The notes: a model not told the origin generated them from the sequence alone. 64,000 nt of DNA from Datnioides undecimradiatus (GCA_008933995.1 WARS01000011.1:12243516-12307515), one strand, 5' to 3'. Counted from the first letter of the stretch, positions 29,140 through 42,308 are shown. Numbers and translations are program-made.

Positions 29140-32100
29140 TCACACCTTCTTTCCAAATTTGCCGTGTTTGTCCTTGTTCTTCTTGAATTTGCCGTGTTGC
29201 GTCTCCTTCTTTTTTAGTTTCCCGTGTTGGGGAGCCCCATTGCTTGCTATGGCGTTTCCCCCATCCAACTTCCTCTTCTTGTCACTGTTGGTAGTAAAAC
29301 AAGGTTACAGTGACGTTTCTACAACAACCAAACACTGTTGCAAAAGATCCTGCCGGTCACGTCACCTCTTGATGCTGACGATTGCTGTGTTCCCTGCTTT
29401 CTTTAACACCTGGTCCCACTCGTCATCATCTCCACGGATCTTGTATCTATTAATATAAAGGAAATAATATAGAGAATATTGTCCTGCACATTTTTTTTTT
29501 TTCAAAAAGCTGCAAACAGTTAATGGCTGAAGCCACCCTCCCCATCCTTACTCTTCAAGGTTCATCTCCTTCACTTTCTCTACATCCTGCTTGTGTCTCT
29601 CCTCAAACTCCTTAGCTGCTTCGTTCTGTTGGAAACAGATTCATCAAAAAAACATAATTTGAAGATGTGCAGGTAGCAGTTTTTTTCTTTAATGATTCAT
29701 CCTTTGACTTTTTCCTGTTAATTGTTAGATAAAATGATCAAACAACATGTACCAAATCGTCATTAAGGCTTTTGACAGTCGGCTCCATGGAAACGTCTTT
29801 AGTGGCCACCATCTCTGCTTCAATAGCTTTTTCTTGGATTCTGGTGAAGACCTAAGACATTAGAGCCAGAACAATTGGAAGTGAATAGATAACCACTGGT
29901 AACAGAAATACATTTTTCTACTTTCATATGACAACCACACGGTGATAATACAAATCTGGGTTAAAATAGGCGAGGTGTCTCCCCTCTTAATGTTGTTGCA
30001 ATAGTTATAAATACTATAACTATATTTATCTATAACTTGTTGTGACTTCTAGTTTGGACTTACTTGCACAACTTTCCGGATGAGACGGTTGAAGAGGCCC
30101 ATGAGCTGCGAGCTTGGGAGTTCAATTTCCTTTTCTAACTGTTCCACTGATTTGTGCTGTAGCCCTATACCCAGCAGTAACGCCTACAGACAGAAGGAAG
30201 AATCAAAGAATATGACAATAAAACAGTAGAACAGTACTCACAACTGAAACAACTGAGCCCGTAATAAATGTGAAACTCACACTCTGTGCGGCGGAGAGAG
30301 ACACTTCACCCATCTGCTTGAGGAAAAAGATGCGTGCCACTGTGGGAATAAGGTCCATGATGAGGTGGTAGTCCACCATGCTCCTCGAATACAACTCCAG
30401 ACGTTTTAGATCATACGGGCTGAAATGGGACGCCAGCTCTGAGCTACTGAGAGCTGTGGAGGTCAAAGTCAGAGGTCAAGTCAGGCTCAGGTCTGTAAGA
30501 CGCAGAGACAATCTGCTCAGGTTGGTTAGAAGAGGGGTCTTACGGCTTGTCTCCTCCTTGGACTTATTCTTATCCTGCAGGATGCTGAGAGCCAGGCTCG
30601 GATGGAAGCTGCTGAACTGGTAGGAGAGGAGAGACAGGAAGCGCCGGCGGAAATCTAGGAAAAACAAAAAACTGTTCAGTCAGACTTCTGATAACTTTAA
30701 AAACACCTGGTCTCTGCAGATCTGGAAAAGTTGTGAATGTTTACCTTTCCAGAAGGCAGACAGCCACTGGCTCTGCTCTGGAGCTTCATCTGTATTCAGC
30801 TCCTTCAGCATCACACAAGAGTGCTCTCCTGTCAGGTCATTCTAGATACACGTACACACGTACACACGTACACACATACACACACACACACCAATAATTA
30901 CAGCGCGTAACAACAGCACAACACACAGATACCTACTTTAAAAAAGTAATTTTTTATACTTACTGGAGTTTGTCTTAAGTAGACTGGAGTATAACCAGCT
31001 TTCTTCCAGAACCTGTCAGGTTGCAAAAAAAGAGTTGTTGACGTCTTCTAAAACTGGAATACTACACCCCGTCCCCCAGCTCCATATCGAAAGACACTCA
31101 CTTAAGAAGCTGTGCAGTAAGACCATAGGAAACTCCGAGATAGTCCAGTCTCTCTGCTCTCCTCTCACTCAGCTTGAGCAGCAGAGGAGGAAGCTCCTTC
31201 CGTGGAGTGATCACCTCCTCCAGCAGACTGACAGCCTGAGCAACAACAGACAACAGGGTCACTGTAACAAAATATCGTGCTTAATCTACCCTTTCTAAGC
31301 TCTTCATTTGAACTGATGTCTTTCTGCTTTAACTGTATTACCTCACTGCTGACTGAGGTGATCTCGGTGTGATTTGAGTGCGTGTTCTCGTCCATGGTGG
31401 GAAACTTGCCCTCGTAGTACATCTGCAGCAGCTGGAGAGCTCTGGAGCCGTAGCCCATCTGGTGAGCAGGTAAGAAACCAGTTACATACAGAGATACAGT
31501 GTGTCCAGATTAATTAAAAAACACCCTGAAACCTTCACTTACCCCTTGGTAGTCTGGATTGACAGCTATTCGCACAATTCTGCCTCCAGACAAGCCGCCG
31601 AACTCTGGGTCTTGAAACTGCAAAGAAAAGAGCAGAAATTCACATTTCACTGTGGAAAAATGCAGGAGCTATAGTGTTTTTGTCAAAAAGCTTTGGGACC
31701 AGTGTTTACCTGCTCTGACACCGTCCAGGGAATGAGGTCACCAGATGCCTTCTTTCCTCTGGACAGACTGTTCAGGATGGACTGACGAGATATTTCTCCC
31801 TCCAGACACACCTGAGGAACCAAGGAACAATTGAATTTGATGACAAACAAATTCAGTAAGTCAAGTCAATAAAAATGTTCTCAAAAGAATCTTAATGCAA
31901 AATCTTTCACCAACTCAGCCTCTCTTTTTTTAATGTCTAACTGTCTGGGATTGATTTACACCAATCAGAGATACGGGTCTGCCTCCTTATTTTTTTAAGA
32001 CTCAAAACAAATGCATGGAGTAGCCATCACCCTCATGCCCACTGAAAAAACCCCACTAAGTTCATCTTGTCTCACCTGCACCACAGCAAGGACCTCGGGT

Positions 32101-35100
32101 AGTGAGTTCTGTGTGGGGGGAACAGGTGGCAAGAGGCAGAAGAGGTGATGGGCCGGAGCATCGGACAACATCTGCAGGTCGTTTGGCGAATTCTGGATTC
32201 CACATTGAAAGAAAAAACAGTGAGTCAGCAAACGAAAAGATCACACAACAGAGGATGTTGGACATTTATGCTCCAACCAGAAAAGCGAGTTATGTAAATG
32301 CAAAATGATCAAATTGCCTTGTAGTGCGATGCCACATAGAGGGCCATCAGCCTCTGCAGGAAGGCCTCAGATGCCTTGTGGTAACAGAACAGTGTGTCTC
32401 TGTTCACATAATATCTGCACAGTGTGGGCTGAGGAAAAACACGGACGACACTGCAACTTGTTTTGCTTTAAACTCAACTTTGTCAGACAAATTAGGATAG
32501 ACGGAAAGATGTGATGCAAAAATAATATAGATGAGGTACAGTTATGCTGCTGTTAATCTTAAACCAGCAAGTGATGATGGATTAATGATAAGTTAACCTT
32601 CAATTCAGTATAACTTTAAAATCAAGGATACAGATCACAGGTTTGTGGAAGTGGGCAGCCAGAGATGAGCCTGGGTATGTTCAGACAGTCCAGGCAGAGA
32701 AGATCATTCAGCCACTTTTCTACAGAGTCTCCGGGAGCATATCGAATGGACTCATGAAGCGAGACTTCGTGAAGAGAGCGAGCTGTGTACGGACACAGGT
32801 AAACACACAGTCAGACAGATGATGGAGACACACTTAAAATACATATGCACAGTAAAACACAGAGACGGTCACCTGCTGCCAGCCTCACTGTGCTGACAGT
32901 CCTGTTCTCGGCTGTCATGCTTTGCTGACTGTCCGCACTCTGCTGCCTCAACTGCTGAATCAGTTTGAGGGAAAGAGAGCGCCCAGTGCCTTCATACCTG
33001 CAGAGGTGAAGGGAAAGGGTAAGCGATACTTTGAACTAAAATGATGTGAGATGAAATACTGACTGACATAATATTAAATATTTTGATCATTTGATCATTT
33101 TAGGCCTGTTTTCATGAAATAAATATTCGCTTGTTGCAGCTTCTGAACTGAATATTTCAAGGTTTTGGACCGCTTGAACAACAGCGTTTCCAAAGTGTGA
33201 ACATGGAAAACTAGGGGCATAGATTTGTTTCTACTGTCTGACAGTTCAGACACCACAGAATCAAGAGAGCATTAACTTTCAGCACTACAAATCTTTATAA
33301 CGACCTCTACCCCACTGGGCATTAAACCAGCGGGGTAGAATTATTAAAACGTCCTTGTGTGCAATGTTTTTCAGTTAAAAGTAATGTTGTATTTGATTTG
33401 CACTAACCCGTTGATGGTGGAGGCCATAAAAACCAGGTAAGGGCCGAGTAGTTTCTTAACCAGAGGGAGAGGGATGGCTGCGGCCTCGTCAATGACCAGC
33501 AGTTCAGCCTGGCCCAGTTTCACCGCATCACCTGGGTGGATGTACTGTTGGTCAAATGACAGGAAGGTCAGATCAGATCTGTCTAGTTCATTTGCTATTG
33601 TAACAGGAAAATGGAGAGGAGTGGTCTGGTCTCATTTACCTGGATTGTCTGCCGATGCTCTTTGAAGATGTTCACCCGCACCACAGCTTTGTTGAACTCT
33701 GGATTCAAAGACTGGATGATTTCATAGTCCAGATGCTCCTACCAATGCAAAAAGAGGGGGACATGAAGAGGCGTGTGTTTCACAACATGAACATACTAAC
33801 ACTGCCACAGAGAAGAATCTGAGGCAGCCTACCTGATACTGCAGAGCATCAAAGCCTTTGAAGATGAATTCAAACATGGTGTGGAGGTTATCTGGGCTTG
33901 GTGAGGTTACAAAGATGTTGGAGTAGCTGTGAAGAATGTTGAGCAATCATTAGCAAAGAAATTCTGGTCAGTATTTTGGATAACACTTATATTTGTAAAA
34001 TGTTATACAAAACTCATCTGTACCCAAAAGCCACAGCTCCAGCGACAGCCAGCCCCAGTGCCGCAGACTTGCCTCGACCACGAGCAGCAGTCAGAGCCAC
34101 GGTGCTCCTCAGAGTCTTCTCTGAGATTGCCTCAATGAACTTGAGCACTCCTTTAGCCTAAAGGACAAAACACACCTTGCAAGTTGCAACAAGGGTGACT
34201 CCAGGTATCAGACACTTAAGCACTTCAGTGCTTTTAAAAACCTTTTCAAAATTATTTTAAAACAAATTTAAATCAGATTTTCAGACCAATCATCTTTTCT
34301 CATTCTAGTATTTTGGTCAAGCATAAAAGTGAACAGTACATATGTTTATGTGGTCCAATGCAGAGATTGGTTTTATAGGAAATTGCTTATTGTAGTGAGT
34401 AAGGTTAATCTACATTTTGCCAACAGGTAAGTGCAAGAATAAAGTTAAAACACAGTACATTCAGTGGTACATTTAAAGATTTGTAACATCAGATATATGG
34501 ACTTGTGCTCAACTCATTTTGACAAAAAAAAAAAGAAATAATTCAATAAAGTATTGATGCTAATTGAGAACTCAATCAATAAAAAAGCACCTGAAGACAC
34601 CCCGTACAGTTTTTAAGACTGACAGACTAGTGTGGTGTAATTTTCAGAACCATGTTTCTACTGTAAATTGTCTCTTTAGTGAGTGATGCACACCTGGTCC
34701 ATTGTCCTGCAGCAATCTACCAACACACCCACAGGCTGGGTGTCCTGGAGGGATTCCTTTAGATCCCTCAGCTCCTGCTCTCGTGGAGACAAACCGTCCT
34801 CCTATAGGGGAGGAGACATCTGGTTATAAATCCGAAGCATACAGCCAACAAGCAAGCAAATAAACTTTATATAACACTTTTCAAACCAGCACACAAAGGC
34901 ATAAATGAAAAAGAATGACAGAGACTGACGGGACAAAATATAGAGACAATAACGTCAACATCATGAGAAAGCAAATGATACTTTTGAAGTAATTTAAAAC
35001 AGAAAAAAGTACAAACAAGTGGAAATCCAGTGAATATTCTTCATTTTTAATTACAACTGAATTAAACAAATAATCAATTGTCAGACTTACTGCAAAATAA

Positions 35101-36340
35101 CTTTCTAGAGATTAATCGTTTCTACTCTCATATAGTCACCTGAGTCTTTGGAGGGACGGGCTTGATGTTCGCCATGTGGCTGGAGATTGGCAGGATGTTG
35201 AGCTGATCATCAATGACAACACAGTTTTTGCAGGACGCGAGTGACAGAATGAACCTAGAGACAGAGAAACAAAATCAATAATGCTGTTAAATTCCAAATC
35301 AAACAAAGGCCTGAGGAGTTTTACTTACCTCTCGTTGAACCTTCCCACCACGTCCTGATGAGCCTCAGTCCGATAACGGGAGTGCACATCCTGAGTGAAA
35401 ACAAGTCAAAATTATCCCAAATGATCTAACAAGCATACGCAGTCTGACATGTGTGGAGACGAGAGGACAGGTTGTAGGCTTACCATGGTCATAGTGTACA
35501 GCTGCTTGAGAGAGTTCACAGTCCTGAGCAGTAACACCACTATGCCACCTCCTTCAACAGTCTCAATAGTTCTCGCTAACAGATTGGGAGTGACAGCTTC
35601 AAAATCCTGTGTGATACAGAAAATAAGCGCTTAAAAGTCAAATACATTGGATACGTCAAATTGATGTACTGCATTGAGTTACGGAGCTTGCCTCAATAAA
35701 TAGTAGCATGCTCTTTAATATGTCTTGGGATGCACTGGTGTCAAGCTACAGAGCAGTGACTTACCTGCAAGACGCACATGCCAAACGTGTTTCCCAAGAT
35801 CTTGTGTGTTTCATTGTAGTAACAATAGCGGATGTTGGTTGCAGCAATGAAGAGTTCAAACGGGTCATCCTGATTCAGATTCAGTGTGCCAGTTTTGATC
35901 TTCTTCTGCAGCTGCCTCATGCGCTTCTTCCGATTGCTGTTGCAGACATAGTTCACATATCAAAACCCTCGTCTCCTTTTCCTGACACAAACAGCTAAAC
36001 CTGTGAGGGGAATTCACTCACCTGCTGAACCCTAGGTCTTTCTTGTAGCACCAGAGTACAGAAGGTCGTGCTCTGACGGTGGCTTTGGACAGCATATGAT
36101 GCAGAATGACAACCTGGATCAGAGACAGATCTCACTGGTTAATCACGTGGACAAAATATAAAAAAAACAAACAAACAAAAAAAAACCAAAACATTGCTAC
36201 AGATAGACTGACAGATTTAAAGTCACCTGATCTCTTCCACGATCTCCTACCACCACAAACATGGTCCGATGCCCCAGAGCGACTCCATTCTCTATCTGGA
36301 CACGGATCCGGTTGTCTACCTTCTTGCGGACTGTTGCCAT
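29140..36340 (-). CDS. nat10: RNA cytidine acetyltransferase (N-acetyltransferase 10)
   Basis: NAT10 makes N4-acetylcytidine in 18S rRNA, tRNA (with THUMPD1) and some mRNAs, using ATP and acetyl-CoA in the nucleolus. 28 coding exons (plus coordinates, gene order): 36227-36340, 36022-36113, 35765-35936, 35484-35606, 35329-35390, 35140-35254, 34694-34801, 34024-34157, 33833-33926, 33640-33738, 33408-33544, 32873-32997, 32632-32782, 32318-32414, 32076-32192, 31710-31811, 31543-31617, 31342-31458, 31102-31235, 30964-31012, 30745-30841, 30544-30654, 30281-30453, 30064-30183, 29753-29851, 29552-29625, 29366-29446, 29140-29284. They give 1038 residues (human 1025). Visible: RNA-helicase-like Walker A AARGRGKSAALG, Walker B VIDEAAAIPLPLV, GNAT acetyl-CoA segment VRIAVNPDYQGMGYGSRAL, and a Lys-rich nucleolar tail. 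Start MATVRKKVDNRIR. The introns after exons 13 and 14 are non-standard (see findings). Confidence 0.97.
30847..30892. repeat. (ACACGT)n/(AC)n microsatellite in a nat10 intron
   Basis: Compound repeat of ACACGT units followed by pure AC dinucleotides, directly after the acceptor-side boundary of exon 30745-30841. Confidence 0.85.
34158..34693 (-). other. nat10 intron between exons 34694-34801 and 34024-34157
   Basis: About 540 bp of AT-rich intron with nothing recognisable, no exon-like frame and no clear repeat. Confidence 0.6.
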
Positions 36341-36603
36341 CGTCTTACTGCTATTGAGGGAAATCAGAAAAATCTGAGCTAATAGCAGGGACACACACAG
36401 GAGCAAATATCAGTGCGAAATAAATGGTACCGCTGCACACAAAGTGCTGTCAACTTAACGAGGAGGAGGCACTGATTGTAGTTATCCTGCAGCCAAAACA
36501 AATGAGACTTAATGGCAGCAGGTAATCTAACATGTGCCGCAAAGCGATGAGAAAAAAAACAAATATAAAAGTGTGAATTCAAACATTTACAGTTTTCAAA
36601 TAC

Positions 36604-36700
36604 CTTCTTATACAGGCGAGCTGCGTGATGTTTAATCGTCATAAAGTTCCAACAAGTCGAGGGCTGAATTTACATGCCAGCCATCATGCTGTTGATAACC
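36604..36700 (-). other. nat10: Probable 5' UTR exon of nat10
   Basis: On the minus strand CGCCTGTATAAGAAG is followed by GTATTTG, a plausible donor at 36603, and the start-codon exon has an acceptor at 36351. This gives a short leader exon. The transcription start is unknown; the outer edge is estimated from the CRE at 36738. Confidence 0.4.
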
Positions 36701-36737
36701 TCACGTGGAGACACCAGTTCATGGAGGACCCCCGGCG

Positions 36738-36745
36738 TGACGTCA
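36738..36745. promoter_or_regulatory. Palindromic CRE (TGACGTCA), nat10 promoter
   Basis: A full eight-base cAMP-response-element palindrome inside CGGCGTGACGTCAAACCTGC, placed just upstream of the proposed nat10 leader exon. CREB/ATF sites of this form are common in CpG-type housekeeping promoters. Confidence 0.5.
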
Positions 36746-36759
36746 AACCTGCGCGACAA

Positions 36760-37680
36760 TCCGGAGTAGTAAGTGAAGCACATGTCGCCCTGAGGTTTGC
36801 CTGCTAAGTGGAAGTCTTTTCAACTGGCGCGACTTGTGGTTTTGCTTCTTGTATATTCTTTAAACTGTTTTAAGTAATTGACTAAGTCTTCGAGTCATTT
36901 TTGAAACAATAATGTTAAGGACTGGATATGACTTTTCAAAAGTAAATGGTTTTCTGAGTGTCATTCATCTAGTAAATAGAAATTACGCTTTTGATTTACT
37001 GTATGACAAAGACATCGATTTTAAAACTTAAAAAATGGCTCCCGGAAACTTTAATGGGCATTCAATGATAATCTTGATATTATACAGACGATCAATTTGA
37101 TAAACTTGTCATTACTATGTCGTTAAATCGTTATTTGTAGGCCTGTTCTTCTGCAAGTAAACTACATTTATAGAGACCATGGCGTTTTGCTTCATTATGC
37201 TACACCTCTCAGTGCCAAGAGGGTTGAAGACTCAGCCTTGGATCCAGTTTAATAGTTTTAGTGCCTTTTAATCGTGAATGTATTATTCTGGCAATAGTAA
37301 CAAAGGTGGCAGGACATGTACGATTTTTGCCTGTGTGCACCAGCTCTGGAGGAAAGATCCCCTCTAACAATCGTTTGTCAGTAGCTGTGCTGTATGGCAC
37401 CGATCTGGATCTTTGGGCCTTTGAAACGCCACAGAGAAAGCACACGGTCATGTTAAGCGTTGTCACCCAATGCTGCTAGTACAATATGATGCCTATTAAA
37501 GCCTTGCATCTATATGCAAGTCGTAGCTTTGCTGCTTCCACTACACATTTTAAGTTACTAGATCAAAATAAAATATTAAAAAGAAGAAAAGCACAACCCC
37601 CCAAACACAACAAATAATTACTATCGAAACATAACCACTGCACCGCTTCATAATACACACGTTTGCATATTTATTTATGA
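36760..37680. other. nat10-caprin1 intergenic spacer
   Basis: About 0.9 kb separating the nat10 5' end from the caprin1 3' end. It is AT-rich. The overlapping open frames at 37209-37479 on both strands have no splice or family support. Nothing else is seen. Confidence 0.5.
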
Positions 37681-37739
37681 CTGACATGCTTCAACTGAAT
37701 AGCACAAAATGAGGCTGAAGCATGGGTATGCAACACAAC

Positions 37740-37745
37740 TTTATT
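37740..37745 (-). terminator. caprin1 poly(A) signal
   Basis: TTTATT on the plus strand, AATAAA in the gene's sense, about 435 bases past the caprin1 stop codon. A second AATAAA lies near 37670. Confidence 0.5.
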
Positions 37746-38179
37746 GAAACTCTTGAAGCAACATCAATTTACAAACAAGGAAATGGGAGTTCATTGAACA
37801 TAAAATCCTTTTTTAGAACCAAAATGACAAAAGAACTGAGAAAGGGAAGAAACTCCCAAGGGTTGGACCAGCAGTGGCAGATGCATTTTTATACAAAAAA
37901 TAACTTATGAAATCTTTCAAGTTTACAGGAATATTGTTAACACATAGCTTGTGTAAATCAATGATTGGATTTACAGCTTAGCTTCTGTGTTAGACTTTAA
38001 GTGATTTAATATTTCTAAATATCAAAGCAGGCATTACTTTGATTTAAGAAACAGGAAATATACCACTGATGAAGAACAAATAAAAGAGAAAATGAGTGAT
38101 CTGGGGCAAATGCATTCTTGAATTTTGAATTTTCAGTGTGGTGCAAGTTAATCAGTCACAGTCATTATGAAAGGCCTTT

Positions 38180-41100
38180 TCAGGATCGTATTGCCTGAGT
38201 GCTGCCTCTTGACACTCCTCTGGGTCCCTGACCAGATCCACGCTTGTAGTTCTGTTGGTAACCATCCTTGAACAACAAAGGAAAAAAGACATTTCAGAAA
38301 CTACTACGACAGACAGCAAAGACCACATCAACAAAGCCAGTGTGAGAAATAAATGCTTCTTTTATACCCTCTGATAATTCCCATTTGAGTAATCCCGCGG
38401 TGTGTTGAACTGAGTCGGTCCATAACCAGAGTTTGGAGTGCTGGCAAAAGGAGGGCGATAACCATCATAGCCACCTGAAATAAAATTAAAATGCAAACAT
38501 ATAAGATTTGACATTAAACATGTTTGGAAGTGATGACGGCAATCTTTCGAGGCTGTGCTGAGTAACATTTCCACAAAAAACCATGAAACTAATGTGAATT
38601 GAATCAGAACGCCAGCAAAGTAACTTAAAGCCAACAGCAGCAGTGAGGATAATTATGTGCAGAGGGACTAAATGCACTTCTTGTTTCTCTTGTTCAGAGC
38701 ACTTCAATAGATTTATCACATAGCTTTCATATGTTATGCATCAAAGTTAATTTTATTGAGATTAATTAAGTTACAGAAATCTTTCCCATGTGAGATTCTC
38801 TAAAAAGCGTTTTTGCTCCTCTTACCTGAAACTCATGGAAAAAAAATGAATTATACAATATCAAGGATAAAATCAGACCAGCACTCCCTCTACATGTTGA
38901 CATCCGTCACTAATGCCAGACTAGACTGCACAGTATGTAACCCATAATAAAAATGAATGAGACATTTCTCTGTGAAATCAGGATCACACTCAGGATGGTC
39001 ATTAATTGAGGTACAAAGATCTATTACAAAGTCCATCTCTGTTGTAGCCTGTAGGAGAGCTAAAACCACTTTTCTTGATGTAAAATATTTTGCAGCTCAG
39101 CAATGCTGAGTCTTTCTGTAAATGTCCTGTTTTAACTGAATTAAGTCACCATGTAACTGTCTGAATGACAGAAATCCATGCCTGCTTGAAAGAGCTTATG
39201 TGAAAATAGTGGTTTTATTTGTGTCTGTGGGCTGTGAGTTTACCTCTGTATCCATTTGATGAGCCTCTGTAGCCATTGATCATGCCCCTGGCATTGCGAG
39301 GTCCACCGCGAGACATGCCCCTGCTGTTGTAGAAGGACTGAGGCTGCCTGCCGAAGCCTGGGCCCTGCTGGGAAGGCTGCTGATGGCCTCCTGACTGGTC
39401 TTGGGAATGGAAGGCACCAACTACTAAAAAAACAAGGGTAGCACGCCACAAAACAGATGCACGTCAGTCTCCAGTCAAACTTCAACATACAGTTTTTAAA
39501 TAAAGTAAGTAACTAATTAATACAAAGAAAATACTGAAAATCTGCCCACCAGACTGCAGTTGTTCTGACTGCATCTCTGTCTGTTCCACAGGATGCTGTG
39601 TCTGGCTGCTGAAGGCTTGGTTGTAGCTGTTCTGGTATTGGCTGGCCTGGTTCAAAGCCTCCGTCTCACTAGCTGGTGGGACTGGGGCATTGAGGTTGAA
39701 CACCTGAGGGGCAAACAAGGGCCACATTGTGGTGAAGGCAAAACCAGAGGAAAGGTCACAGGCTCATTAGGACTAAAGTCCATTACTCACTATTTCCTGG
39801 ATAAAGCTGCTTCACCATAACTCTTACAACTGCAAAATGATGAGAGGGGACCTCAGGACTTCAAGAGCAATTCCTAATGAATGTTGTTAATGTATTTCTA
39901 TTTTGATTCCACTGGCAGTGACGTACAAAGTCCTACAAAGACCTCTTTTATAGACATGGCAGGCCAGGTATTCTGGTCTTTGAGTTCAACTAAATATGAA
40001 ATGGTTTTAATACAGGTCTTTTGATTACATGAGAGATTAATCAGTAAATTTGCTTGATCAATATGGAGTAAATTTCATCACAAAGTCCTTACTGTCTGCA
40101 TTGACTGGAATGGCGCTGCATTGACATTGATGCCACTGCTGTGAGGAGCTTTGGAAACAGGCTGGAAAACCTGTGTTTGAGAGGCAGGTGGGAGAGCTGT
40201 AGAGGGTGGAGGCTGATCTGACGACAAGGACATGGAGGTCTGTTGAGGAGAGGAAAGGTAATGCGACTTATGTGTATAAATAAGTCCGGATATCAAACAA
40301 TTCATCACTGTCATTTATATTTAAAGTAACTCAACATTTTCATTTGCAGGTGTTCGTTAAAATGAGGTATGCTCAAGTCATGTGCTTGGTAATTTCCTCT
40401 CAGTAACAAAAAGGCTCTCTCAGAATAGCAGGGTTTACCTGGATGGGGTCGATGGATTCTGTTGAGGGTCGAGTATCTGGCGTGTGTGAGGTCTGATACA
40501 TTGGGGGAGGAGTTGGGGAGACGATAGGAACCTGAGAGCATTCAGTATAAAAATTAGACAAATTCCCTTGTTTACAGTTTCTTCAGTCTGACTACACAGT
40601 CAGTCTTGTCCACTCAGCTTTGATGACTCACTTGTGTGGGCTCAGGTTGGACAGGAACAGTGTTGGGTTGCGATAGCCGGGACTCTGGGTGAACTAAGAA
40701 GATTCGAGAATTGCACCTTATTATTAAACCAGAAAAGCAAGTTCAAGCATCCAGCTGTTATCTTTATACATCACTTCACATCAGAGCTTAATTCTTCATT
40801 GTGAAGCATACCTGGAGGACAAACCATCTGCGGTAAATCAATGTTCTGAGTGGGTTTCATAGGCTGGGCTGAAACAATGGCGGGGTCAATTGGCTGTCCG
40901 TCAAACTCCAGCATAGAGTCCTGAAATGTGTCCAGAAATGTGATGAGTGCTGTGTTCTATATCTACTGTAAACAGTCATCCCAAGTGCAAAGTCCTCACC
41001 TGCATGAAGTTGTACGTTCCCTGCATCTGTGCCATTAAGTCCTGCACCACCTGCTTCCTGGCCATGGGATCAGTAGGCGGTGCAGGAGACGTTAAGTTCA

Positions 41101-42261
41101 AGGGGTGGGTCTCCAGGGCAACAGGGGAAGCGGCAGGCTGCGCGGGCTGCTGCTGCTGCATGGCACTGACTACCTGAGATTGGAAGACAGGCACAACTGG
41201 TGAACAAGAATCAGGCAGAGGAAGAACACATAATGTTGAAACTGATGTTGAACTGTGAAGTAAAAACTTGAAGAGTGAGTTTCTGACTGATTGATGAAAT
41301 AGATCCATTAAACCAAACTATGCTTTGTGTCAAAGTGGTCAACAAATGTTCCTGTTCACATCTACAACACTGTGCACCCTGCTTTATTAAACACGCATAT
41401 GGCCTTTCTGAGCATGTGGCTGCTCAGTCCTGTGCAAGATTCTGCCAATCTGAGTTTTGTTTTTTTGTTTTTTTTACAGTTTGTAGTTAAACAAAACACT
41501 TTGCTGTTATTTTTATGATTGCATCTCATTAAGTTACAAATTGATCGTGTTCTCTACACAAGTCACAGAAAGGTTTTTGGAAAGGTTTCCCTTGTTTTTG
41601 TAGTTTATGAAATGTCTCAATTCAGACTTTATTTCATTTCATATTTTAATTTATATTTTTCAAATGAGTTACTTTAAAATATACTTCTAATAAAAAACTA
41701 AAGACAACTAAAATCACCCCAGAGCTTCCTTTTTTCATAACAGAGGTCATTCAATGAAAGACTGCTTTACAATGCAATGTTAAGTTAAAAAAAGGGGAAT
41801 GTAACCAGCAACACAACTCAGAGAAGCAAATTTCAATCCCAGAAAAACATCATCACTGCAGCTACCTCTGTTTCCGTGGTCCACTCATCTCCCTGCTCCT
41901 TCTCGCTGCTGCTGTAAGTGCCGTCTGGAATGAACTGTCTGTTTACAAACTGGAGAAGGGAAAAAAAAACCCCAGCACATCAGCACAACGCTAAGAAAAC
42001 ATCACAATCAGTCGGAACGCTTCACTGAAAAGGAGATCTCACCTCTGTTGTTTCTACTGCAATGGGCTCTGTGAACTCTTCAATAATTTCAGTTTCTGTA
42101 AACAGAAAAGCAGTTTAGAGGATGCAGGGCTGATGTCATTATTGCTTGATTACATTAGCAATTTAAAAATAGTTTTTTGTGCAGCATGACTGCCGAGACT
42201 GGTTAGGACCTGGATCAACAGTCTGCTCTTCTGCTTCTGACGATTCAGCTACTGCTGCTGT

Positions 42262-42308
<47 letters not shown>

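Noticed and set aside
29039-29458. 139-codon plus-strand open frame
   Set aside because: It is antisense to the last two nat10 exons; its Phe/Leu/Cys-rich product is the complement of Lys/Glu codons.
36625-36807. 60-codon plus-strand frame divergent from nat10
   Set aside because: Lies in the nat10 promoter and leader exon; short, no downstream exon, composition explained by CpG-rich DNA.
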